Shown: positions 49,461-58,132 of the stretch, piece after piece
How positions within the stretch are numbered: position 1 is the stretch's first letter
Layout of the letters: each line of letters starts with the position of its first letter
Assembly (NCBI RefSeq): GCF_003234365.2
Contig: NZ_CP126260.1
Span: 3,410,001 to 3,474,000, forward strand
DNA length: 64,000 bases
Source: Curtobacterium sp. MCJR17_020
GTDB lineage: Bacteria; Actinomycetota; Actinomycetes; Actinomycetales; Microbacteriaceae
Direction of reading: 5' to 3'
Notes under the pieces: model-generated
Told to the model about the DNA's origin: nothing
The model's input: only the letters and a program-made list of their open reading frames with translations
The model's database searches: none
Translations under genes and position numbers: made by a program

Positions 49461-50299
49461 TGCCGGACCTCGCACGGTTCGTGGTGCCCGGTGAGGCGCC
49501 GCCGTTCTCCGACCAGACCCTGGTCGACGTCCGCGCGGGGCGCGCGACGGTCCTCGAGGCCGACGACGGGGTCGCCGTGGTCCGTGACGGCGAACTGGAA
49601 CTCGTGGTCGACCGGGAGGCCCGTGGCCGCGGCACCGGCACCGCCCTCGTCACGCAGGCGCTCGCGCTGGGCGGCGGGGCCGCTCCTGTGCTCGCCTGGG
49701 CACACGGGGACCACCCCGCAGCGCGGGCCCTGGCCGATCGGTTCGGCTGGCGCGCGGTCCGCACCCTGCTGCAGCTCCGGGCGCCGATCGACGGTGGCGC
49801 GCCGTCTTCGGACGCGGCTCCCGTCGACGTGCCGGCTGGGTACAGCCTGTCCGCGTTCCGACCCGGCACCGAGGACGAGGCCGACTGGCTCGCCCTGAAC
49901 GCCGCGGCCTTCGCACACCACCCCGAGCAGGGGCGGATGACCATCGACGACCTGCACGCCCGCGAGTCGGACGCCTGGTTCTCCGGCGAGGACCTGCTGT
50001 TGCTCCGCGACGCCTCCGGGCAGCTCGCCGGCTCGTGTTGGCTCAAGGTCGAGGACGGCATCGGCGAGTTCTACGCCGTCGCCGTCCGGCCCGACCTGCA
50101 GAGACAGCGGCTCGGCGGGGTGCTCATGCGCGCGGGGACCGCTCGGTTGACCGGGCGTGGGCTGACCGCCGCTGCACTGTACGTCGAGGGCGACAACGAA
50201 CCCGCGCTGGCGCTCTACCGGCGATCCGGGTTCGAGCAGTACGCGATCGACGTGCAGTACGCCGCGCCGGAGCAGGCGGAGGCGCCGACCGGCCGGTAA
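49460..50299 (+). CDS. mshD: Mycothiol synthase
   Basis: MshD acetylates Cys-GlcN-Ins to finish mycothiol, the actinobacterial thiol buffer. The 279-residue protein is a tandem of two GNAT domains; the second is catalytic, with the acetyl-CoA loop RPDLQRQRLGGVL and ALYVEGDNEPALALYRRSGF. It starts at GTG 49460, overlapping the glnR stop by one base. Confidence 0.93.
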   Translation: MPDLARFVVPGEAPPFSDQTLVDVRAGRATVLEADDGVAVVRDGELELVVDREARGRGTGTALVTQALALGGGAAPVLAWAHGDHPAARALADRFGWRAVRTLLQLRAPIDGGAPSSDAAPVDVPAGYSLSAFRPGTEDEADWLALNAAAFAHHPEQGRMTIDDLHARESDAWFSGEDLLLLRDASGQLAGSCWLKVEDGIGEFYAVAVRPDLQRQRLGGVLMRAGTARLTGRGLTAAALYVEGDNEPALALYRRSGFEQYAIDVQYAAPEQAEAPTGR

Positions 50300-50355
50300 C
50301 ATTGCGTGGTCGGCGAGGGGTCGGCCAGCGGGGGAATCGGGAAGTCGGGGACGCA

Positions 50356-52359
50356 GTGGCGCAGTACGGTCAGGGTGAGCCGCTCGGCGCGTCGTACCGG
50401 TTGGTCGAGCTGCTCGGGACCGGTGCCACCGGCGAGGTCTGGCGCACCGAGCACACCGCGACCGGCGAGCACGTCGCCGCGAAGCTGCTCCGTGCCGAGC
50501 TCGCCGCCGACCCGCAGATCGTCGAACGCTTCGTCCGCGAGCGTTCGGTGCTCCTCGCACTGCAGCACCCCTCGATCGTGGGGGTGCGGGACCTGGTCGT
50601 CGAGGGCGACCGGCTCGCGATCGTCATGGACCTGGTGCCGGGTGGGTCCGCGCGCGATCTGCTCGCATCGAACGGTCCGCTGACCCCGCGGGACGCCCTG
50701 ACGATCACCGCCGAGGCGCTCGACGCCCTCGCCGCGGCACACGAACGCGACGTGACCCACCGCGACGTCAAGCCCGACAACGTGCTGCTCCAGACCGCCT
50801 GGGTCCCCGGTGCGACGGGCGATGTCCGGGTCACCGACTTCGGCATCGCGTCGGTCGTCGCCGAACGCGAGCGCACGACCACCGGGCTCCTCGGCACACC
50901 GCAGTACATGGCCCCCGAGTCGATCAGCCACGGCCGCGCCGGTCCCGCTACGGACGTCTACGGCGCCGGGGTCATGCTCTACGAGCTGCTGTCCGGCCGA
51001 ACGCCCTTCGCCGGGCCCGGCACGGACTTCGCCGTGGCGTACCGGCACGTCACCTCGAACCCACCGCCGCTCGACGTGCCCGATGCGCTGTGGTCCGCGG
51101 TGTCCGCCCTGCTGACGAAGGACCCGAACAGCCGCCCGGCAGCAGCGGACGCCGCGGCGACCCTGCGGCGACTCGCCCGGTCCCTCGCCTCGGCCCCTGC
51201 GCTGGCCGCGACGAGCGATCCAGACGCGTTCGACGAGGTCGAGCGGCCGGCCACCGTGGTCCGCGGGGTCCGTCCGGAGCGCGATGCTGATCGGGATGAC
51301 ACCGGGGTACCAGAGGACGAAGCCCTGGCCGGGCCGGCCCCGGAACTCGGCCCCGCCGGGTCGCAGACCGTCATCCGGCCGATGGCACGACAGCCGCTGC
51401 CCACCGCCCCCGCCGCCGAGCCGGTACCGACGCGTCGGTTCGCCCGGCCCGAGTGGCTGACGAACCGTGCGCTCCTGTTCGGCGGCATCGGCGTGGTGCT
51501 CGTGGCCGCGCTCGTCGTCGGCGGGGTCGTCTGGCTGCCCGGTGCCGTGCGGAAGACGCCCGGTACCGGCACCGCGACCGCACAGGCCGCCAACGCCTAC
51601 CAGCAGGACCGCCCACTGCCCACCGGCCTCGCGACCACCCGCCGCGCGACCATCGACCCGGCGAAGGGAACCGTCGACCTGCGCGTCACGTACGCGGCGC
51701 AGGCATCGGCCCTGACCGGTCCGTTCCTCGAGGTCGTCCCCGGAGCCCGCTCGGGTGCCGCGTGCCCCGCCGTCACCTGGACCGGCGAGGGCATCTCCGC
51801 GAAGCGCAACCAGCCCTCGCTGACGGGTGTCGACACCGCGTGTGCCTGGAGCCTGTCCGGGGTCGAGGTCCCCGCCGGCGGCGACGTCACGGTCGAGGCC
51901 GCGGTGCCGCTCGCCTCCGTCACGGACGGCGCGGCGCTGCAGACGTGGCTCGACGGCGTCGGCGAGGCGACCACCGCTGCCGTGACCGACGACTCCGTGC
52001 GCGGGACCGCCTACCCGGTGCAGCGGTTGCAGGGCGTCGAGGTCCGGACGCCCGACCGCACGGTGAGCCAGACGGCCCTGCCGGTGACGCTCGTGCCGGT
52101 GTGGCCGAGCGGCGCCGACGAGCTCAACCCGCTCTACCGCAGTCCCGCCACGGGACGCCCGTCGCAGATGCTCGTCGACGTGGCCGGCGGGGAGTCCGGC
52201 GTGCGGTTCGCCGACGGCTGCTCGGGGGCGTTGGCGGTGTCGTCCGACGGGCTGGTCGTCACGGCCCTGTCGGTCGCGCCGTCGTGCACGGTGCGGGCGA
52301 CGGTGGGGAACTTCACGAACCTCGAGAGCTCGCCCTTCGGGATCACGACGCGCGACTGA
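50356..52359 (+). CDS. Transmembrane Ser/Thr protein kinase with extracellular domain
   Basis: The 667-residue protein has a kinase domain (1-275) with gly-loop GTGATGEV, Lys43, HRDVKPDN (135-142), Asp161 in DFG, and MAPES. A juxtamembrane linker follows, then one helix (about 372-398) and an extracellular beta-rich domain of about 270 residues with cysteines (AACPAVTW, DTACAWSL, DGCSGALAV) and no PASTA repeats. It faces the FHA-FtsK operon convergently; the FHA domain of that ATPase is a natural reader of its phosphothreonines. -10 TAACAT (50297) lies in the mshD tail. Confidence 0.88.
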   Translation: MAQYGQGEPLGASYRLVELLGTGATGEVWRTEHTATGEHVAAKLLRAELAADPQIVERFVRERSVLLALQHPSIVGVRDLVVEGDRLAIVMDLVPGGSARDLLASNGPLTPRDALTITAEALDALAAAHERDVTHRDVKPDNVLLQTAWVPGATGDVRVTDFGIASVVAERERTTTGLLGTPQYMAPESISHGRAGPATDVYGAGVMLYELLSGRTPFAGPGTDFAVAYRHVTSNPPPLDVPDALWSAVSALLTKDPNSRPAAADAAATLRRLARSLASAPALAATSDPDAFDEVERPATVVRGVRPERDADRDDTGVPEDEALAGPAPELGPAGSQTVIRPMARQPLPTAPAAEPVPTRRFARPEWLTNRALLFGGIGVVLVAALVVGGVVWLPGAVRKTPGTGTATAQAANAYQQDRPLPTGLATTRRATIDPAKGTVDLRVTYAAQASALTGPFLEVVPGARSGAACPAVTWTGEGISAKRNQPSLTGVDTACAWSLSGVEVPAGGDVTVEAAVPLASVTDGAALQTWLDGVGEATTAAVTDDSVRGTAYPVQRLQGVEVRTPDRTVSQTALPVTLVPVWPSGADELNPLYRSPATGRPSQMLVDVAGGESGVRFADGCSGALAVSSDGLVVTALSVAPSCTVRATVGNFTNLESSPFGITTRD

Positions 52360-52396
52360 GCGCGCTCTGGTCGTGACTACGGGTCGACCCTGCCGT

Positions 52397-52417
52397 CCGT
52401 GGCGGACGCGGCCACGG
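52397..52417. terminator. Hairpin between convergent kinase and ATPase genes
   Basis: ccgtggc (52397-52403) pairs with gccacgg (52411-52417). The neighbouring ggcctccaggcc resembles the dispersed hairpin family. Confidence 0.5.
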
Positions 52418-52447
52418 GCCTCCAGGCCGACGGTCTCGGCGTCTCGG

Positions 52448-55400
52448 TCAGCTGCCAGCAGACGCGGTCTGCACGAGACGGACGGTCCCGCCCGAAGCGG
52501 CGTAGCCGCGGCCGACGGTCAGCGCGACCGGTGCACGACGCGGGAGCGTGACACCGAGCAGCTCGCCGTCGTAATCGACGTCCGGCTGCAGCAGGACGCC
52601 ACACCGGGACTTCCGGACCGCTCGGGTCCAGTGGCTGTACAGCGACCGGAGGTCAGCGGACCGGCCGGCCGCCACGACGCACAGTCCGGGGCGCTCGGTC
52701 GTGAGCAGCGTCGCGATGGCCTGGTCGCCGTCGTCGAACCGCTCCGCGTCGTCGATGAGCAGCAGGACCGGGCCGCGCTCGAGGCGGAGTCCGGCGAGGA
52801 GCGCCGGCACCTCGTCCGCACCGACGGCGACCCGGTCGAACGAAGCCGAGGCGAGCGGCGACCGACGGTCGCAGATCGCCCAGACGGCCGGACGGACACC
52901 ATCGGTCGTCCGTGCGAGCTCGGCGACGGCGAGGAGCACGCTCGACTTGCCGGACCGCGCCGGGCCGGCGACGAGCACGTGTTCGCCGTCGTAGACCTCG
53001 ACGGACGCCGGCTGCAGGTCGTCCTCGGCGATGCCGATCGGGATCCGCCAGGGCTCACCCGCGAACACCGCCCCGGCGCCGAGCTCGTCCACCAGCACGG
53101 CGTCTGGGAGCCGGCCGACCGCACTCGCCTTCTTCGTACCGTCCGACCGGGTCTCCGCGATCCGTGCGACGGCCTGCGCGAGCGGGATGTCCGGTGTCGC
53201 GACGTGCGACTGCAGCCGCCTGGTCGAGTCGATGAAGCGGCCGGGCACCGGCGGCGGGACGTCCTTGGGGCGGACCCCGATGGACGCGTAGTCGTACGGG
53301 TCCGCGAGGCGGAACATCCACTTCTGCGTGGTGACCTCGTCCATCGCCGACGGCACCGCCTTCGCGCGGGTCGTGGAGACCGCGAAGGAGATGCCGAGCG
53401 CCGGCCCCTCGGCGTACACCCGGTAGAGCGCGTCGAGCAGCTGCTGCCCCTCGAAGTCCTGGTACTCGTCGCGCAGGGCGGCGAGGCCGTCGATGAGCAC
53501 CACGGCACGGCGCCCACCGGGTGCGGCGCGACGACGCTCGAGCTCGACGCGGAGGTGCCGCAGGAACCGCGTCTGCAGCTCCCCCGCACCCGCACCGGAG
53601 CCGACGTACGCCGTCGTGTGCGGCAGCTGCGCGAGCGGAGCGAGGTCCCCCGGACCCATGTCGAGCACCAGCAGGTCGAGCTCGTCGGGGCTCGACGCGG
53701 CGGCGAGCTGCAAGGCGATCGTCGCGAGGGCGGTGCTCGTCCCGCTGCCGGGGATGCCCATGAGCATGAGGTTGCCCTCGTCGAGGTCCCAGCCGGTGGT
53801 GACCTGGCGCTGGTGGTCCGGGTCGTCGGCGAGGGCGACGGGGACGGTTCCGGACCGCGGGTCAGTGCCCGGGCCTGGCTCGGTGAGCTCCGCCAGCTCG
53901 ACGCGGTCGCCGAGTGCCTCGGGCCAGATCGGCCGCGGCGGGGCGTACCCGGCTGCCTCGTTCGCCTGCCCGATCGCCTCGATGAGCTGATCGAGGTCGG
54001 TGACGTCCGACGCGGTCGGAGCCGGTGCCGGCATCGGCGCGGGGACACCGAAGACGTCGGTCGGCCGGACCGAGACCGGCTGCTCGGCACGCTCGTCACG
54101 GGCTCGGCCGGTGACGAGGGCGGTCTGCACCGGGGTGATGTCGTCCTGCCCGAGCTTCACGTAGGCGCGGCCGGTCTGCTGTCGACCGATCCCGGCTGCG
54201 GCGGGGACACCGATGACGTTCGTCGAGTCCTCACGGCTCTGCACCCGCAGGGCGACCCGCATGTTCGTGTTCGCGAGGATGTCCTCGCTCACCACACCAG
54301 CAGGCCGCTGGGTCGCCAGGATCATGTGGACGCCGAGCGTGCGGCCGACGGCCGCGATGCTGACGAGCGACGTCAGGACGTCCGGGAAGTCCTTCGCGAG
54401 CATCGCGAACTCGTCGACGACCAGCAGCAGCCGCGGCATCGGCTCGACCGGCTTCGTCGCCAGGTAGGCATCGAGGTTGTCGATGTCGGCTCCGGCTGCC
54501 GCGAACACCCGCTGACGTCGTTCGAGTTCGGCTTCCAGTGCCCGGATCGCACGGTCGGCGAGCTGTTCGTCGAGGTTGCTGATCGTGCCGATGGTGTGCG
54601 GGAGGCGCTCACACGCCGCGAAGGCCGCACCACCCTTGAAGTCGACGAGCAGGAAGTTCAAGCGTGTCGGGTCGTTCCGCGCGGCGAGCCCGGCCACGAG
54701 GGACCGGAGGAACTCGCTCTTGCCCGAACCCGTCGTGCCGCCGACCAGGCCGTGCGGGCCGTCGCGCACCAGGTCGATCTCGAGCACACCGCTCTCCGAG
54801 GAGCCGATCGGGGTCGAGAAGCCCGTGCGGGCGTCCCACGCCGTGCGGATCCCCTCGCTCGACAACAGCTCGGGCAGGCGGACGAGCGAGGGCAAGGACG
54901 CCCCCGGCACCAGCAGTTCGGGATCGTCGAAGTGCGCCACGCTGCGCGCGCTGCGCTCAGCGGTCTCGACGCTGAGGCCGGCGAGCACGACGTCCTCGAC
55001 ACGGGTCCGGTCCTCCGGTCGGTACACGGTGGCTGCAGCGTCCGCACCCACGGTGATGATCGACGTGCACGCGGCGGGCAGCTGCTGCTCGTTCGTCGCG
55101 ATGACGATCCCGCTCACCCGGTGTGGTCGTTCCCCTGGGCGCAGGGACTGCCCGGGCACCGAGCGGCCCTGACCGAGCAGGCTGCGGGCAGGGGCATCCC
55201 GTCCCTCGGTGAGCACCTCGGAGTCGACCACGACGAGCAGGTTCGGCGTCGGCAGCTCGTCGAGCGACTCCCGCAGGCCACGGAGCATCGCCGCGCTCTG
55301 GTCGCGCTGCGCTGACATCCAGCGGGCGCCGGTACTGCTCCCCGCCACACGCGCGTGCGGCAGCCAGGAGGCCCACCCCCAGTCCTCCGCACGGCCCGCG

Positions 55401-56683
55401 TCGCAGAAGACGCCCACCGTCAGATCCGCGGGACCGCAGTGCACGGTGGCCTGCGTGAGCAGGCTGCGCGCGAGGGCGAGGGCGCCCTGACGATCGCCGA
55501 CGATCCCGACGACGCCGGCGTCGGACAGGTCGGCCACCACTGGGGCGGCCGTCAGGCGACTGTCGGCGATGGCGGCCTTCGCCTCGTCCTCGAGCTTCGC
55601 GGTCGCTGCACGCTGATCGACCTCGGGCCGCCAGGGAGCGTCTCCGGTGCCGGCGTGCAGGCTCAGGAAGTCCTCGTCGTCCGATCGACGCTGCCACAGC
55701 AGGGTGGTCGGCAGTTCTGCTCGCCGCACCACGGTCGCCGGGTCGGGCACGAGCTCCTGGCGGCGAGCGGCCTCGACGGCCGCGGCTTCGGAGATCTCAC
55801 CGCGGAAGGACTCGACGGCTTCGGCGAAGCGGGTGTCCTCTTCTTTCAGGTTCTTCGCGCGGCGGTGCTTCTGCTCGAACCACATGCCGATCGCGGTGAC
55901 CGGGGAGAGCAGGGCGAACAGCGCGAACCGCGCGTCGCCGAGCAGGAGCACCATCGCCCCGGCGAGCACCAGGGGCGCGGCGACGGTGATCCAGCTGAAC
56001 TTCGAGGCCGGCGGCACGTCCTTGCGTCCGGGCGGCACGACCGTCTCGGCGTCGGAGGTCCGGCCGGCGCGTGGTGGGCGGTTGAACGGTGCCGTCGCCG
56101 CCGGGGTCAGGTTCGCCATCGAGCCGGCCGCGGGCACGGGCACCTCGTCGAGCGCCGGCCGGACGAGCAGCACGGCCCCGCCCACGATGACGCTCGTCGT
56201 CCCGGTGAGCAGGACCCCCTCGGCATCGATGCGCTCCCCGGCGATGACGGTGCCGTTCGTCGATCCCGCATCACGCACCCGGACACCGTCGTCCTCGCGC
56301 TCGACGGTGCAGTGCTCCCACGACGCGCTCTCGGTGGGGAGCACGACGTCGGCCTGCGGCGCCCGGCCGACCACGAGCTTCCGCCCGCGCGGGACCGGCA
56401 CCACGAGCCCGGCTTCGAGCCCGCCGGCGAGCGTGACGGTCCAGCCGTCGGTACTGAGCGGCCGTTCGTCGGGGGTTCGTCCGATGCGGGAGCCCTCGAG
56501 CAGCACGAGGTCACGGAGCGGGGTGTCGACGCTGGTGCGGTGCCCGTCGACCGCCAGGGTGGTGCCGGGTTCGAGTGTGAGGCCGACGGCCGCGGACACG
56601 AGCTCCCCGAGTGAGGATGCGCCGGACCACCCGTCGACCTCGACCGCTTCACGTCGGTCGTCGAGCTCGATCAACAGGCGCAT
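52448..56683 (-). CDS. FHA-FtsK/SpoIIIE ATPase of EssC/EccC (type VII secretion) type
   Basis: The 1411-residue motor has an N-terminal FHA region (about 1-200; second FHA core near 98-152 with VGRAPQADV and STNGT), two membrane helices (about 230-272), and three FtsK/SpoIIIE domains. D1: Walker A GTTGSGKSE (about 645) and Walker B VVDEF (about 755), with TQRPAGVVS. D2: the P-loop reads GIPGSGTST (about 975), missing the lysine. D3: GPARSGKSS (about 1238). The layout is that of T7SSb EssC rather than mycobacterial EccC, which lacks FHA. No WXG100 gene lies nearby in the window. Confidence 0.85.
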   Translation of the reverse strand: MRLLIELDDRREAVEVDGWSGASSLGELVSAAVGLTLEPGTTLAVDGHRTSVDTPLRDLVLLEGSRIGRTPDERPLSTDGWTVTLAGGLEAGLVVPVPRGRKLVVGRAPQADVVLPTESASWEHCTVEREDDGVRVRDAGSTNGTVIAGERIDAEGVLLTGTTSVIVGGAVLLVRPALDEVPVPAAGSMANLTPAATAPFNRPPRAGRTSDAETVVPPGRKDVPPASKFSWITVAAPLVLAGAMVLLLGDARFALFALLSPVTAIGMWFEQKHRRAKNLKEEDTRFAEAVESFRGEISEAAAVEAARRQELVPDPATVVRRAELPTTLLWQRRSDDEDFLSLHAGTGDAPWRPEVDQRAATAKLEDEAKAAIADSRLTAAPVVADLSDAGVVGIVGDRQGALALARSLLTQATVHCGPADLTVGVFCDAGRAEDWGWASWLPHARVAGSSTGARWMSAQRDQSAAMLRGLRESLDELPTPNLLVVVDSEVLTEGRDAPARSLLGQGRSVPGQSLRPGERPHRVSGIVIATNEQQLPAACTSIITVGADAAATVYRPEDRTRVEDVVLAGLSVETAERSARSVAHFDDPELLVPGASLPSLVRLPELLSSEGIRTAWDARTGFSTPIGSSESGVLEIDLVRDGPHGLVGGTTGSGKSEFLRSLVAGLAARNDPTRLNFLLVDFKGGAAFAACERLPHTIGTISNLDEQLADRAIRALEAELERRQRVFAAAGADIDNLDAYLATKPVEPMPRLLLVVDEFAMLAKDFPDVLTSLVSIAAVGRTLGVHMILATQRPAGVVSEDILANTNMRVALRVQSREDSTNVIGVPAAAGIGRQQTGRAYVKLGQDDITPVQTALVTGRARDERAEQPVSVRPTDVFGVPAPMPAPAPTASDVTDLDQLIEAIGQANEAAGYAPPRPIWPEALGDRVELAELTEPGPGTDPRSGTVPVALADDPDHQRQVTTGWDLDEGNLMLMGIPGSGTSTALATIALQLAAASSPDELDLLVLDMGPGDLAPLAQLPHTTAYVGSGAGAGELQTRFLRHLRVELERRRAAPGGRRAVVLIDGLAALRDEYQDFEGQQLLDALYRVYAEGPALGISFAVSTTRAKAVPSAMDEVTTQKWMFRLADPYDYASIGVRPKDVPPPVPGRFIDSTRRLQSHVATPDIPLAQAVARIAETRSDGTKKASAVGRLPDAVLVDELGAGAVFAGEPWRIPIGIAEDDLQPASVEVYDGEHVLVAGPARSGKSSVLLAVAELARTTDGVRPAVWAICDRRSPLASASFDRVAVGADEVPALLAGLRLERGPVLLLIDDAERFDDGDQAIATLLTTERPGLCVVAAGRSADLRSLYSHWTRAVRKSRCGVLLQPDVDYDGELLGVTLPRRAPVALTVGRGYAASGGTVRLVQTASAGS

Positions 56684-56719
56684 GCTCGCGTTCCTCTTCC
56701 GGGTCGGTGCGTGGGTGGG

Positions 56720-58132
56720 TCAGTCCGTGCTGGAGTCGTCGAACCAGACGAGCGACGCGGTCTGGGCAGCGTCGGTTCCGCTCCCGGTGCCGTCGCCGGA
56801 CGCGGTGCTGGCCGGACGGAGACCGAGCTGCTGTGCCGACGCCGCGAGCACCGTCGCGTGTGCGCCGAGTGCCTGCTGCTTCGTGAAGTCGAGCGCCGGA
56901 CCGGCGATGCCCGCATCGGCGTCGAGGTCGAGCGCAGCGAGGGCGTCGGTGACGTCCGTCGGCTCGACGGTCCGCGCCGTGCCGACGGCGCGGACCAGGG
57001 CGATGACGGCGTCGTGGCTACGCGAGTCCGCTGCGCCCGCGACCGCCGAGAACGGCTGGTCACCGGTCAGGTTCTCGGCGTCCTGATCGCCGGCGAGCAC
57101 CCGGACACCGCCGAGGAAGGCGGACATCGCGCGGCCCCCGGCGTCGGAGGCGAGCGCGCGGGCGTCGTCGGTGGCGACACCGACGGTCCGGAAGGAACCG
57201 CTCAGGCTGCCGCCAGCCTCGACGAGTGCGGCGCCGAACGCCGGGCTCGTCGCATCCGGCGTGAGGACGACCGGCACCGTGACGTTCTCGGCCTGGAGCG
57301 CGGCGACGAAGGCACCCTGGCGTTCCGCGGAGCCGCTGACGACGACGGCGTCGGAGTCAGGCGCCGGGGTCTTCGCGTCGGCGTCGGCATCTGCGTCCGC
57401 GTCTTGCTCGTTGCTCGTCGCGCCGGTGCGCTCGGCGACGGTCGTGGCGAGCGCTGCGGTGTCCGCGGTGTCGTCACCGTTCAGGACGTGCGCCACCCGC
57501 AGGCCCGCCGGAGCTCCGCCGCCCAGGTCGACCAGCAGTGGAGCGTCGGCGTCGCCGAGTGCCGTCGTCATCGCCTTGCTGATCGAGTCAGCGGCCGGCG
57601 CCGTCGACCAGGAGTCCTTCTCCGCCGGTGCGTAGGGCAGGACGACCGGGATCCCCTTCGCCGCAGCTGCCGCGAGGGCGCCGGACACGTGGCTGCCCGA
57701 CGAGGCGACGACGATGCCCGCGACGCCGCTCTTCGCCAGGGCGTCGACCGCGGCCGTACCCCCGGCAGCGGTCCCGCCGTCGTTCTTCGTGACGAGCGCG
57801 ACGTCGGTGCCACCGAGGGCGAGCCGACGCTCCGCCACCAGCGCGCCCTGCGCCGCTTCGTTCCACTCGGACCCCTCGCCGTCTCCGAGCGTGACGATGA
57901 TGCCGATCTTCGTCTTCGCCGGGACGTGTGCCACCGTGATCTTCACCGGCACGGTCGCCGACACCGCTTCGGCCGGGGTGCTGCTGCCGAACGCCCGGAA
58001 CGTCAGGACGGCGGCGACGACCGCGGCCACGAGGAGCACCGCGATGCCGACGAAGAGCAGCGGACGGCGGCTGCGCGGACGCGTTCCGTCAGCGCCCTCG
58101 GTCGCAGTTGCTTCGGTCGTCTGGTCACTCAT
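56720..58132 (-). CDS. Membrane-anchored periplasmic-binding-fold protein
   Basis: The 470-residue protein has a cytoplasmic tail, one helix (about 25-47), and an extracellular type I periplasmic-binding fold like LivK or ABC amino-acid receptors (KIGIIVTLGDGEGSEWNEAAQGALVAERR, then TDVALVTKNDGG, GIVVASSGSHVSGALAAAAAKGIPVVLPYA). It carries an Asp/Ala repeat (DADADADADAKT). No ABC permease is adjacent; it sits between a lipoprotein and the FHA-FtsK ATPase in one operon (ATGA overlap upstream, 36 bp downstream). A receptor or scaffold for the secretion complex is my inference. Confidence 0.75.
   Translation of the reverse strand: MSDQTTEATATEGADGTRPRSRRPLLFVGIAVLLVAAVVAAVLTFRAFGSSTPAEAVSATVPVKITVAHVPAKTKIGIIVTLGDGEGSEWNEAAQGALVAERRLALGGTDVALVTKNDGGTAAGGTAAVDALAKSGVAGIVVASSGSHVSGALAAAAAKGIPVVLPYAPAEKDSWSTAPAADSISKAMTTALGDADAPLLVDLGGGAPAGLRVAHVLNGDDTADTAALATTVAERTGATSNEQDADADADADAKTPAPDSDAVVVSGSAERQGAFVAALQAENVTVPVVLTPDATSPAFGAALVEAGGSLSGSFRTVGVATDDARALASDAGGRAMSAFLGGVRVLAGDQDAENLTGDQPFSAVAGAADSRSHDAVIALVRAVGTARTVEPTDVTDALAALDLDADAGIAGPALDFTKQQALGAHATVLAASAQQLGLRPASTASGDGTGSGTDAAQTASLVWFDDSSTD

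Noticed and set aside
49605..49640. Copy of the GGGAGGCCCGTGG hairpin inside mshD
   Set aside because: It lies in the coding frame, has no matching second arm, and encodes a normal part of the GNAT domain, so it is chance similarity.
52373..55315. A 980-codon open frame on the plus strand opposite the EssC-like gene
   Set aside because: It is the mirror of a real gene in high-GC DNA: composition is dominated by Arg/Asp/Val/Gly without domains, and the minus frame has three P-loop domains.
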